Part shown: piece after piece, positions 35,064-44,076 of the stretch
Layout of the letters: each line of letters opens with the position of its first letter
How positions within the stretch are numbered: position 1 is the stretch's first letter
Source: CAWBRT01 sp050015355
GTDB lineage: Bacteria; Acidobacteriota; Terriglobia; Terriglobales; Acidobacteriaceae
DNA length: 61,967 bases
Assembly: GCA_050015355.1 (NCBI GenBank)
Contig: JBEKBO010000018.1
Span: 1-61,967 of the forward strand
Direction of reading: 5' to 3'
Position numbers and translations under genes: made by a program
Notes under the pieces: generated by a model
Database searches by the model: none
What the model was told of the DNA's origin: nothing
The model's input: only the letters and a program-made list of their open reading frames with translations

Positions 35064-36751
35064 ATCGCAGGCTGTGGGAAGCGACAGACAGAGCGGCCCA
35101 GCATGGAAATATGGAAGCAGCGAGACTGCATTTCGTATCCGGCGCGATGCAGTGCCTCATCGACCGCGATCGAGCGAGGGACTTCGAGGCAGATTTGGCT
35201 GCTGCTTTGCCGGTCGCAAAGCAGCGCAGCCAACGCCTCGGCAGAATCTTGCATGCCTCGGCCGGTCAGGGTGCTCGCCTCGAATACGATTTTGGTGGTT
35301 GCATCGTGCGGGCCTGCGCCGCTCGTCTCACGGAGCCAGAAAAGGTACTCGGCTGTCTGTGACGATACCAGGTAGAGAGTTTCCTCGCCTCCCCGTACAC
35401 GGTGTCGAAGCGATTGCAGTGCGCTCTGGCTGATCGCATCGTGTACCTTTAGTCGCGCCAAATCTCGCAATCCGGCGCGACGAACCTGTGCGCCCGTTGC
35501 GTCGCTCACATCCCACATACGACGGCAGACCACCTCTTCCCGCACGGCGAACACCCTGCCCAACGCGACGGCAGCCGAGCGCAGCATTGCTTCGGGCCGC
35601 AGCAATCGTGCGCCGCGATTCACTGTCTGTTTTGCCCAACGAACAATCTCCGTCGCCCGGTTGTTACGGCGCGCAATGTCTCGCACGCTTCGGCCGGCTC
35701 GCAGGAGCTGAACCCGCGGCTGCCGCGGTGAACGATAGAAGTAAACCGACCACGTTTTTCGCACGCAGTTGGCGAAGCGGTCCTTGTACGCTTCATCTCC
35801 AATCGTGAAATCGAATTCCGACAGCTTCTCTTTCTGCGCATACTTGAAGAGGTTGCGCAGCAGCACCTCCCCGGGAGAATCATCCCAGTAGTTCACGTCG
35901 AAACTCGGCACATAAAAAACAAATTTGCCCGCGCGCTGGAATCCAAAGTGATACGCGACCGCACGATCATTCAGTTCAAGCGCGCAAAAACGCAACTCGT
36001 GCGCCGGATCGAGTTCCTCTACGAGAGCTCGCATCATGGCCCGCGGCGTGGAATCGAGAAACTGGCTGCGAACACCGTTGAGCGCCTGGCGTGTGGCGTG
36101 CTGTGCGAAGAACTCGTCCAAATGCCGCTGAATCTCCTGGCGATCCTCTATGTGGCGAAACGCAAGGTTTCCTTGACGCCGAAGGCGGTTCTCACGACGC
36201 CGAAGGCTTTCCTTGCGCGCCAGCCGCTCGAACGTACCGGGCTCATCATCCCGCACCGTGGGGCACGAGTACTGAAAGACGGCCTGGAAATGCCTCCGCA
36301 ACTGCAACGCCGGAGACTCCAGAGATTGCATCACCGGGGAGCCCTCGGGCAGGTTGTTGAAGACGCATTCTGTCCAGGGAAACGGCGCATCGAGCAATGC
36401 AGTGAGCGCGGTATTCAGAACATCAAGCGCGTGCTGCGGCAGGCAAAGCGGCCCATTATAGTCGGCGTAAGGCTCTCCAAGCAGGCGCACAGTGCCGTTT
36501 CGAATCGCCAGGGGAACGATGCCCACAACTGCATCACCGGCGAATATCACTGGCGTGCATAGCGTAAGCGCATGGCCATGCGTCTTCCAGAAGGCGCTCG
36601 CCCAGCCCCAGCTCTGGAATGCGCTGCCGCAGCTTTCGCTGTTCAATCGCTCCCAGGCGGGAGCAAAAGACTGCAAGCGAGAAAAGTCCGTGACCAACTC
36701 GCAACGCAGGCCACGCCATTCTTGTGACATCGATCTCTCGTTAAAGTTCAT
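35033..36751 (-). CDS. double-length FemAB/GNAT-type transferase
   Basis: 572 residues, about 170 more than its neighbour. Residues about 1-350 are the usual Acetyltransf_6 fold (FQSWGWASAFWKTHG; ESLRRRENRLRRQGNLAF; LNDRAVAYHFGFQRAGKFVFYVPSFDVNYWDDSPGEVLL). After a basic helical linker, residues about 415-560 look like a second, smaller GNAT-like domain (VRRAGLRDLARLKVHDA, LVSSQTAEYLFWLRE, ALHRAGYEMQSRCFHISMLG). The fusion suggests a two-site or two-step acyl transfer on the polysaccharide. It sits between the deacetylase (10-base gap) and the second transferase. Confidence 0.78.
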   Translation of the reverse strand: MNFNERSMSQEWRGLRCELVTDFSRLQSFAPAWERLNSESCGSAFQSWGWASAFWKTHGHALTLCTPVIFAGDAVVGIVPLAIRNGTVRLLGEPYADYNGPLCLPQHALDVLNTALTALLDAPFPWTECVFNNLPEGSPVMQSLESPALQLRRHFQAVFQYSCPTVRDDEPGTFERLARKESLRRRENRLRRQGNLAFRHIEDRQEIQRHLDEFFAQHATRQALNGVRSQFLDSTPRAMMRALVEELDPAHELRFCALELNDRAVAYHFGFQRAGKFVFYVPSFDVNYWDDSPGEVLLRNLFKYAQKEKLSEFDFTIGDEAYKDRFANCVRKTWSVYFYRSPRQPRVQLLRAGRSVRDIARRNNRATEIVRWAKQTVNRGARLLRPEAMLRSAAVALGRVFAVREEVVCRRMWDVSDATGAQVRRAGLRDLARLKVHDAISQSALQSLRHRVRGGEETLYLVSSQTAEYLFWLRETSGAGPHDATTKIVFEASTLTGRGMQDSAEALAALLCDRQSSSQICLEVPRSIAVDEALHRAGYEMQSRCFHISMLGRSVCRFPQPAMCVLKEKECD

Positions 36752-36760
36752 TGCGTGAAA

Positions 36761-37810
36761 TCAAGCAACGCGCCGGGGCTTGGCGTACCGCAACAACTGC
36801 TTGAGTTTGCCGTGCGTGCCGCTGATCCTGGTGCGGAATTCGTGCATGCCAACTCGCCCGGGTATCCAGACCCGATCCAGCACCATCGGATTGGCGGAAC
36901 GCCGGCATACTCCGTCCATAACACAAAATGCAAGATCGTATCCGGCGTCGGCGGCTGCCTGCATGGCGGCGGGAGTGATGTCATCGGTCTTGCCGTCCGG
37001 GTAGGCGAAACAGGGGCAATCGCAACGAATCTCGTTTTCGATCATCGCCTTGCTGGCCCGCAGCTCTTGCGCCAACCGCGCGTAGTCGACGCGCGAAACG
37101 ATAACGTGTTCGACGGTATGCGAACCTATATCGAAGCCGCTTTTTCTGAGCTCCCGTACGCCGTCCCAATCCAGAAATCCAAACAGCTCCTTTGCTGCCT
37201 CGTCCAGCACCAGCGCGCACTCCGCGCGCAACTGGGCAAGATACTTCGTGCAGGCGGCGTCCGAAAGCTGTTTGCACGTCCTTTCAAGAGTGTCGGCAAA
37301 CGCGAGCCGGGCGGAATGACTTTCCGGCACGACGATTTCTTCGCCTCGCGGCAGCGGCATTCTCCGCCCCGGCCAGTAATAAGAACGGCAAAACACTTCA
37401 GTGGGCCAAAGTAACCGGTTATCGCCGATGTAGCCCGTGGAAACAAAAAAGGTGGCGGGTACTCCCATTTGCTTCAGCAATGGCGCGGCGTGAACCAGAT
37501 TGTTTGCATAGCCATCGTCGAACGTGACTAACACGGGTTTGCGCGGTAATTCGCGGCCGCCCCGAAACCACTCCCTGAAATCATCCATCGAAACCGGATT
37601 GAACAGGCGGACGATCTCCATCAGATGCCGCCGAAATTCGGTCACGGTCACCATGCTGGAAGAGCGTAACGGATGGTTGGCATAATCGTCTGAGATGACT
37701 CCGTGATACGCCAGCACAACCACGGAGCCGCGGAGAAGGTCTCGATTCGCGGCATTCAAGCCCGACAAGTCGGCGACCTCGAAGTACGAAGATTTGCAGA
37801 TGCTGATCAT
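36761..37810 (-). CDS. polysaccharide deacetylase (NodB fold, CE4)
   Basis: 349 residues. VVLAYHGVI, the metal/catalytic TFDDGYANN (two Asp) and SHTVEH (two metal His) define the CE4 NodB domain, with FAYPDGKT near the end. It removes acetyl groups from N-acetylated sugars; no signal peptide is evident. In this operon it would create free amines on the glycan, which are chemically suitable acceptors for the neighbouring acyltransferases. Confidence 0.9.
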   Translation of the reverse strand: MISICKSSYFEVADLSGLNAANRDLLRGSVVVLAYHGVISDDYANHPLRSSSMVTVTEFRRHLMEIVRLFNPVSMDDFREWFRGGRELPRKPVLVTFDDGYANNLVHAAPLLKQMGVPATFFVSTGYIGDNRLLWPTEVFCRSYYWPGRRMPLPRGEEIVVPESHSARLAFADTLERTCKQLSDAACTKYLAQLRAECALVLDEAAKELFGFLDWDGVRELRKSGFDIGSHTVEHVIVSRVDYARLAQELRASKAMIENEIRCDCPCFAYPDGKTDDITPAAMQAAADAGYDLAFCVMDGVCRRSANPMVLDRVWIPGRVGMHEFRTRISGTHGKLKQLLRYAKPRRVA

Positions 37811-37874
37811 TTTCCGATGTATCGTTCCAGTTCGAGCGTCTCTGCCTTTTACCCCTGCCCGTCAAGCAAGCTGG

Positions 37875-39428
37875 TTACGCAAAGAAGCGCCACACCAGCG
37901 GGAGCCGAATGCTTTCAGGAAAAATCTCCGGAACCCGCAACTCCTTCCGTGTGATGAGCAGAACAGCCACCAAACTCAGAAGCGCAAGGATCGCTCCCGC
38001 GTATAAGTGAGATCCTACAAGCGAGCGGACAATCAACAGCGGCGCTGCCGCAGCCACAATGAACAGGTAGAAGGCGAGAAACTTAATGTCGAAGATTTCG
38101 ATGCCAACGGCGAGCCTGAGCGCCGCCTGCCTGAGAAGCGCTAGAACAACCGCCGCGATAGCGTCGGTAATCGCGGCCCCGAGCGCACCGTATCGCGGAA
38201 TCAGAATCAGAGCACAAATTACAGTTATGGCGGCGGTTAAGAGATTGCAAGCCACGACATGACGCGCCTTGTTGAGCGCTTTCAACGTCACGCCGTTGAA
38301 TCCCCACATCGCGTGGAAATAACTTCCGGCCGACATGATCGCGAGTATCACCGCGGCATCGGCGTAGCGCTCACCGTACAATGCGATGGTGAGCGGCCGC
38401 GCAAAAGCGAATGTCGCCACAAAAACTGGAAACGTGAGCACGGCGACCCACGTTGCGGTGCGCCAATACAGGTGTCCCAAGCCGTCCCGATCATTATTGG
38501 CAAACAGCCGCGCCGCTGCCGGCATGTACAAAATTCCCGTCATGTTCCCCACAATGTGGTTCAGGGCGGCCAAGGGTATCACAATCCGGAAGAGAGCTGC
38601 CTCCCGCAAACCGCAGTAATAGCCGATGAGCAGGGCGAGGCCTGAATCGGTCAGGACCAGCAGCAAATCCGAGGTCATCATAGGCGCCACGAACGACAGT
38701 AATTCACGGTAGGGCACATGGACCCCGTTACGGCGGAGGTCGGCCAGGAGACCTTCACGGTGTAGGAGCCGCAGTAGAATCCAGGTGTAGATCAGGATGC
38801 CAAGCACGCTAGAAGCGAGATACCCGTAGGCAAGAAACGACACACTTGCCTTTCCGGCGATCAGCAGCACCACGACGGCCAGCCTCAGTGAAGGCGCCAG
38901 AATATAGCGCCGGAAGAATATCGAGCGTGGGTTGGCCAGACTGGCGAAGACACCCATCAATACTCCGTCAAACCCTTCGAACGGCACCATGAAGATTAGA
39001 ACGGAGAGCACGACGAGAGATTCTTTTTGCTGGTGGAACAGGGCCAGCAGCTTGTCGGGAAAATAGAAAAACGCCGCGATAACGACTGCGCTGGAAAGGG
39101 CTATCAAGCCGACCGATAGCAGCATCGTGCCGAACATTCTCGGGTAGTCCCGGCGCTCGTGGTAAATGGAAACGAATCGCGGGACAGCTTCCTGGAAACC
39201 AAAGCTTGACAGGACCTGCAAAAGTAGCACGACGGAAAACGCGTATGCCCACGCTGCATAATTGTCTGTCGACAGGTGGCGCACGATCAGCACTTGGGTC
39301 AGAGACGTCAGGGCGAGGGATATTACCCGGCCGGTAAGCAGCAGCCCGGAGCCGCGAATGTGGCTGCGCACGGCTGCCTTGGCTTCGGCGCTGGTGTTAT
39401 CAATCGGAGTTCCGACAAAAGTTGTCAT
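37875..39428 (-). CDS. Wzx-type polysaccharide flippase
   Basis: 517 residues with 12-14 hydrophobic helices, MATE/MVF-like. SGLLLTGRVISLALTSLTQVLIVRHLSTDNYAAWAYAFSVV is the standard Wzx start, and GALGAAITDAIAAVVLALLR lies in the C-terminal half. It exports lipid-linked repeat units across the membrane, partner of the Wzy at 32222. Confidence 0.9.
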   Translation of the reverse strand: MTTFVGTPIDNTSAEAKAAVRSHIRGSGLLLTGRVISLALTSLTQVLIVRHLSTDNYAAWAYAFSVVLLLQVLSSFGFQEAVPRFVSIYHERRDYPRMFGTMLLSVGLIALSSAVVIAAFFYFPDKLLALFHQQKESLVVLSVLIFMVPFEGFDGVLMGVFASLANPRSIFFRRYILAPSLRLAVVVLLIAGKASVSFLAYGYLASSVLGILIYTWILLRLLHREGLLADLRRNGVHVPYRELLSFVAPMMTSDLLLVLTDSGLALLIGYYCGLREAALFRIVIPLAALNHIVGNMTGILYMPAAARLFANNDRDGLGHLYWRTATWVAVLTFPVFVATFAFARPLTIALYGERYADAAVILAIMSAGSYFHAMWGFNGVTLKALNKARHVVACNLLTAAITVICALILIPRYGALGAAITDAIAAVVLALLRQAALRLAVGIEIFDIKFLAFYLFIVAAAAPLLIVRSLVGSHLYAGAILALLSLVAVLLITRKELRVPEIFPESIRLPLVWRFFA

Positions 39429-39522
39429 CTGTAGAAAGTGCTCGGAGAATTCAGGGTTCGGGGCAAGAAGGCGTTGGCGCCGCCTTGGCTAACGCAAGCC
39501 GACCCATATCGAGTGTTTGGGC

Positions 39523-40971
39523 TCAATAGGCACCGTCGCCGGTTAGAACGACCACTATCGTTTTGGCGAACAAATAAATATCCATCCACACAGACCAGTT
39601 ACGGACGTAGTAGGTGTCATAGGCGATACGCTCCGCGTAAGTCGTGCGGTTGCGTCCGGACACCTGCCACAGCCCGGTAACCCCGGGAGTCATCTTCTTA
39701 TACAGGGAGTAGGCCGCCTTGTACTTGGCTACTTCGGAGTCCACGATCGGTCGCGGGCCGACCAGGCTCATCTCGCCCTTGATCACGTTCCAAAGTTGCG
39801 GAAGTTCGTCCAAACTGGTTTTTCGTAACAGCTTTCCTACGCGGGTGATACGGCTGTCGTTTCGAAGCTTCTGGTTCGCGGCCCACTCGCTCCGCAGTTC
39901 AGCGTTGCTCGCCAGAGAGAGTTCAAGGATTTCCGCAGCATTCCGCACCATGGTTCGGAACTTCCAAATGTGAAAGGTCCGGCCATCGTGCCCCAACCTT
40001 TTTTGGGAGTAGAACACAGGAAATCCCGATTCCACGGCAATCAGAAGCGAGATGACTGCCATTAGCGGAAGCAAGAGGAGAGCTAACACCGTGGAGCATG
40101 CCAAATCGATGACCCGCTTGGCGATTCGCGATCCGGTATGAAGCAAATTGTTTCGGACCTGGAGCCCCAGGACTCCCATCAGGTCTTGCGTATGGGACCC
40201 GACTTTCCAGAAAAAATCGGTATCTGGAATAAGGATCAGATGAGGAAAGGCGTCGCCGGCCCGTTCAAGCACATCGATAAATTGCGATTGCGACAATTCC
40301 GGCGCGGCCACGATCGCGTGCTTCACGCCGCTGGACGCGATCCGGCTCAGGTACTCGGATTGGAGTACCGGAACCTCTTCTATCTGCCTGTCGGAAATGT
40401 AATCGGTAACCACCGCGACTGGACGCAGGCCAAGGTGCGGCTGGCTGTTTAGTCTGCGCAACACCGAGAGCGCCACCTCTCCGCCTCCGCACACAACGAC
40501 CGGGCAGCCCCACCAGTCGAACCGCGACCCGATTCGTCGGACTGCGGCCCGCATCACGAGTATCACAACGGATGTACCGAGACACGCTAAGAGACAAATT
40601 AACAGTGGAACAAGTGCTGCTCCATCTAACGCGAGCATTACAGCGACAAAGAAAAAAGCACTGGTGTTGGCCAGCGATACACGCCGGATCTCATCCACCG
40701 GGCTGACGCGGACTCCCGGATATAGTTCGAAAAGCCAGTAAAGGACCAAAAAAAGTAACAACAATGGCGCAAAATCCAACCAGCGGGTTGGCGCGGCGTG
40801 TCGCCTGATTATCGTATTGCCTAAGAATGCCCACAAGGCAAGCCGCAGTGCCACGATGTCTGCGGCGAGGACGAACATCGCCGAAAGCCCAGGCCTATGG
40901 GGATTCCGAACAGAGGAGACAGCCAGGGAGGGGGCGGAAATGGATCTCTGGAGAACTTCGGGTGTCGACAT
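39523..40971 (-). CDS. polyprenyl glycosylphosphotransferase initiating EPS synthesis
   Basis: About 482 residues from ATG 40971; an extension to a TTG at 41070 is unlikely. Four N-terminal membrane helices and a Rossmann-like segment (DWWGCPVVVCGGGEVALSVL) precede the C-terminal bacterial sugar-transferase domain: FPVFYSQKRLGHDGRTFHIWKFRTM, TSLDELPQLWNVIKGEMSLVGPRP and MTPGVTGLWQVSGRN. The family (WcaJ/WbaP/EpsL type) transfers a sugar phosphate from a UDP-sugar to undecaprenyl phosphate, the first step of repeat-unit synthesis. Confidence 0.92.
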   Translation of the reverse strand: MSTPEVLQRSISAPSLAVSSVRNPHRPGLSAMFVLAADIVALRLALWAFLGNTIIRRHAAPTRWLDFAPLLLLFLVLYWLFELYPGVRVSPVDEIRRVSLANTSAFFFVAVMLALDGAALVPLLICLLACLGTSVVILVMRAAVRRIGSRFDWWGCPVVVCGGGEVALSVLRRLNSQPHLGLRPVAVVTDYISDRQIEEVPVLQSEYLSRIASSGVKHAIVAAPELSQSQFIDVLERAGDAFPHLILIPDTDFFWKVGSHTQDLMGVLGLQVRNNLLHTGSRIAKRVIDLACSTVLALLLLPLMAVISLLIAVESGFPVFYSQKRLGHDGRTFHIWKFRTMVRNAAEILELSLASNAELRSEWAANQKLRNDSRITRVGKLLRKTSLDELPQLWNVIKGEMSLVGPRPIVDSEVAKYKAAYSLYKKMTPGVTGLWQVSGRNRTTYAERIAYDTYYVRNWSVWMDIYLFAKTIVVVLTGDGAY

Positions 40972-41145
40972 TGTCTTAGCTAGAATCCTGCGCTGGTTAT
41001 CGATTTCGTTTGCAGTAGGCCGGCAGAGTCTCCTGCCCAGGCGCGGGCCGCCCTGGATGGCGCGACTCAATCGCTGAATTGGGACCCGAACAGCAGGTCG
41101 GCAAAAGCACCGCCGCCAGGCCGCGCAATCAGGAACACGTGCTGT

Positions 41146-41892
41146 TCAAAACAACTTGGCATATAACGAGTCAGGGATGGGAAAGGTTCGGTTATTAAGT
41201 ACGGCGCCGAGCACAGGCACATTCGCTTGTTCCATTTCGGCCCTGACTCGCATCGCCGTGTCGCGCCGGGTTGAATTCGCCTCCAGGATCAGCACAATCC
41301 CGTCGCTAAGGCGGCCCAGGAAGATAGCTTGGCCACGGTCTGGGACAGTGGGGCCATTGATCAGGACGTAATCGAAATGCAAACGCAGTTCGCGCAGACG
41401 GCATGCGGTGCTTTCCGATTGCGCCACTTGCGAATCAGGCATTCGGCCAGCGGTAATCAGCGTAAGATTGCTGTCACCAATCTGGCGGGCATGGCAAGTG
41501 AGGGTCGAATCGCTCGTCGCTGCCTCGCTGAAGCCGCTTTGGTTGCTTACGCCGAAAAACCTGTGCAACGACGGCGACCTCAGGTTCGAGTCGACAACGC
41601 ATACGGTCCGGTTGACGCGCGCCGCCAGTGTCATTGCCGTGTACGCGCATATCTGCCCTTCTGAGGCGGCCGGTTGTACGGAGCAAAAGGTCACGACCCT
41701 GGCTTCTGCGGCATTTGCTCCCCCAACGAACAGCCGTTGGCACAGTTGATTGATTTCGGGATCAACTCCGAAGTCGCTCGTAAAGAGTTTTGGCGCTTGC
41801 CTCTCCGTTCCGTTCCGCGCGGGAAATGCCGCGGAAGAGAACAGCTTTGGTTCCCGCCCAAGATTCTGAAGCAATTCGAAATTTCGGCTCAT
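41146..41892 (-). CDS. CpsD/BY-kinase-like protein with degenerate P-loop
   Basis: 248 residues of the BY-kinase/CpsD/MinD-like fold, but the Walker A segment (residues 71-82, SVQPAASEGQIC) lacks the GK[S/T] lysine. Walker A' (VCVVDSNLRSPSLHRFFG, D101) and a Walker-B-like FDYVLINGP are kept. There is no C-terminal tyrosine cluster. It probably no longer phosphorylates; it may serve as a structural regulator of the Wzz protein at 47196, which itself lacks a kinase domain. It is placed between the PPTase and the initiating transferase. Confidence 0.75.
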   Translation of the reverse strand: MSRNFELLQNLGREPKLFSSAAFPARNGTERQAPKLFTSDFGVDPEINQLCQRLFVGGANAAEARVVTFCSVQPAASEGQICAYTAMTLAARVNRTVCVVDSNLRSPSLHRFFGVSNQSGFSEAATSDSTLTCHARQIGDSNLTLITAGRMPDSQVAQSESTACRLRELRLHFDYVLINGPTVPDRGQAIFLGRLSDGIVLILEANSTRRDTAMRVRAEMEQANVPVLGAVLNNRTFPIPDSLYAKLF

Positions 41893-41950
41893 TGTGTGTT
41901 TTCCAAAAGGATTAGAGGTTCACAGGTTGCGGAACAGCTCCATAGCGTTC

Positions 41951-42712
41951 TCAACCAGGAATTGCTGGCTGTTGAAGTCCGGGCACAACGTCGTTGATTG
42001 CGAAAGCGCCATGGTTCAAGCGAAAGTCCAGGTATTTGACGTCCGCGCATCCGCCCTCGACGGCTATGGCGGCGCTGTATCCTGCGGCAGATTCTAGCGA
42101 GCGTAGCAACCAAGCCTGGCCGCCGCTGAACAAGACTCGTAATTCATCGCCTGCCGACCACACTTCCAACTCGTTCAATGGTAGCGAGAGACCCTCAGCA
42201 CGCCCTTTGAGGCAGGCTTCCTTGCGAGTCCAGCAATCGAAAAAGGCGTGCAAGCGCGTGGATACCGGCAGCGCGTACCATTCCGCGAGTTCCCCGCTGG
42301 TGAAAACCCGCATGGCAACGTCTGGAGTGGCGAGCCGCGCATCGATCTGTTCGATGTCGATGCCAACCTCGTGCCGTGCGACAGCATAGAGTGCCAAAGT
42401 GCCTGAGTGCGAGAGGTTGAAATGGACTCCGCACTTGTCATAGCCAATAAATGGCTTTCCATTCGCGGAGGACCGCAGCAGCAATGCGTGTGGCGCCATC
42501 CGCATATAGCTGGAGAGTATGTGCCTGAGAATGCCGCGCGCCGCAACAAACAAATTGCGGTGGCGCAGGAAACGAAATTGCCTTGCCCGTTCAACTTCAT
42601 TCGGCGCAAGCGTCCTGCTCAGACCACGGAACACCGCCGGGCTCGCATCAAGCCTCGCGCGCCAGACGTGCACGTCGTCAGGCCCGAGCTTGATGCGATT
42701 CAATGCCTCCAT
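41951..42712 (-). CDS. Sfp-type 4'-phosphopantetheinyl transferase
   Basis: 253 residues. FNLSHSG, VGIDIEQID (Mg-binding Asp/Glu) and FDCWTRKEACLKGRAEGL (WxxKEA) are the three Sfp/Gsp signatures. It attaches phosphopantetheine from CoA to the serine of a carrier domain, most obviously S572 of the A-T protein two genes upstream. Its start is 11 bases after the P450 stop, implying co-expression. Confidence 0.93.
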   Translation of the reverse strand: MEALNRIKLGPDDVHVWRARLDASPAVFRGLSRTLAPNEVERARQFRFLRHRNLFVAARGILRHILSSYMRMAPHALLLRSSANGKPFIGYDKCGVHFNLSHSGTLALYAVARHEVGIDIEQIDARLATPDVAMRVFTSGELAEWYALPVSTRLHAFFDCWTRKEACLKGRAEGLSLPLNELEVWSAGDELRVLFSGGQAWLLRSLESAAGYSAAIAVEGGCADVKYLDFRLNHGAFAINDVVPGLQQPAIPG

Positions 42713-42722
42713 GTTTGACCAA

Positions 42723-43997
42723 TCATGCGGCTTTCCGCTCTTCGGAGGCCGGGAACGTTATAGGCAGACGAGTCAGGCCGCGCAGCCCCAGGTTCGAACG
42801 CCATTGCAGCGCTGCACCCGGCTCAAGTGCGAACTCACCCAGGCGCCGCAGAATCGTTTCAAGAGCCACTTTGCCTTCAATGCGCGCCAACGCCGCGCCG
42901 AAACAGAAGTGCGCGGCCCAGCCGAAGGCGAGATGCCGGTTGTCCTGGCGAGTAATGTCGAGGCGGTCGGGATCGGGAAAGCGCTCGGGATCGCGGTTGC
43001 CGGCAGCCATAACTGCGATCACCGCCTGCCGTTTTCGAATCAGTTTTCCCCCCAGTTCCACGTCGGCCGGAGCGAGTCGCCCGGTGTGCTGGCTGGGGCT
43101 CTCATAGCGCAGCAGTTCTTCGACCGCGGACGGAATGAGCGACAGATCCGCCCGGAGCTTCTGCAATTCGCCGGGGTTGCGGAGAAGGCTGAGAATCCCA
43201 TTGCCAATCAGGTTAGTTGTCGTTTCCTGGCCGCCGACCATCGTGACAATGGAATTTGCAATGACCTCTTCCTCGGTCAATCGATCACCGTTAATCTCGG
43301 CCGTCATCAGGGAATGCACCAGACCTGGGCGCGGCTTGACCCGCAGTTCGCGGATAGTGGACTTGAAGTAAGAGGTCATCCCCTCCACGGCGCGTAGCAC
43401 TCCCGGCACACGGCCCGGATTGTGCTGAAAGTTGCCGAGCATCTCCGCAAAAGTGGCGGACCAGTCTTTCAACTGGTTATGGTCGCTCACCGGAACGCCC
43501 AACATTTCGGCGGTGACAATCGCCGGGAGCGGCGCCGCAAGATCCGCAATCACGTCCATCTTGCCGCGAGGCAACACCCCGTCGATAAGCCTGTCGCAGA
43601 TTTCCTGGATATGAGTACGGAGAACGGCAACCCTGTCAGGCCCGAAGGCGTAGGAGGCCAGAGCCCGCAAGCGCGTGTGCGCGGGCGCATCCATAAAAAG
43701 CATCTGCTTGACCATGACCGCCGCGATGGGGCTGAGCGACGCGAGGCCCATGCACTTCAGTTGCTCTGGCGTGGGAGTCCGTTCGGCGGAGAATCGATGC
43801 AACACGGTAACGACGTCTTCGTAGCGGGTAACCACCCACGCGTGCAGATAGCGGTCCCAATGTACCGGATCCTCGGTCCGGAGCCGTTGGTATAAGGGAT
43901 AAGGATTGGCCAGCACTTCCGGATCCAGCAGATGATACAGGCTGAGCGGAGGAACGGTTGGCCGGCTAGCCGGCAATTGTTCGGTCGAGGAAAGCAT
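42723..43997 (-). CDS. cytochrome P450
   Basis: 424 residues, soluble bacterial type. I-helix VGGQETTTNLIG (oxygen activation), K-helix EELLRY (ExxR) and heme loop FGWAAHFCFGAALAR with C365 as the iron ligand. The usual second Gly of FGxGxHxCxG is Ala here. It needs ferredoxin partners from elsewhere. P450s paired with stand-alone A-T didomains often hydroxylate the carrier-bound amino acid (the NovH/NovI and NikP1/NikQ arrangement); by that analogy it may oxidise leucyl-S-carrier. Direct hydroxylation of another metabolite is possible. Confidence 0.92.
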   Translation of the reverse strand: MLSSTEQLPASRPTVPPLSLYHLLDPEVLANPYPLYQRLRTEDPVHWDRYLHAWVVTRYEDVVTVLHRFSAERTPTPEQLKCMGLASLSPIAAVMVKQMLFMDAPAHTRLRALASYAFGPDRVAVLRTHIQEICDRLIDGVLPRGKMDVIADLAAPLPAIVTAEMLGVPVSDHNQLKDWSATFAEMLGNFQHNPGRVPGVLRAVEGMTSYFKSTIRELRVKPRPGLVHSLMTAEINGDRLTEEEVIANSIVTMVGGQETTTNLIGNGILSLLRNPGELQKLRADLSLIPSAVEELLRYESPSQHTGRLAPADVELGGKLIRKRQAVIAVMAAGNRDPERFPDPDRLDITRQDNRHLAFGWAAHFCFGAALARIEGKVALETILRRLGEFALEPGAALQWRSNLGLRGLTRLPITFPASEERKAA

Positions 43998-44076
43998 TAT
44001 GATTCAAGCTCCCGCTGTTGCGGTGGAAGTTGAGTGAACGTATTCCAAAGGATCGGTTGCAACTCGCTGCGCTCAG

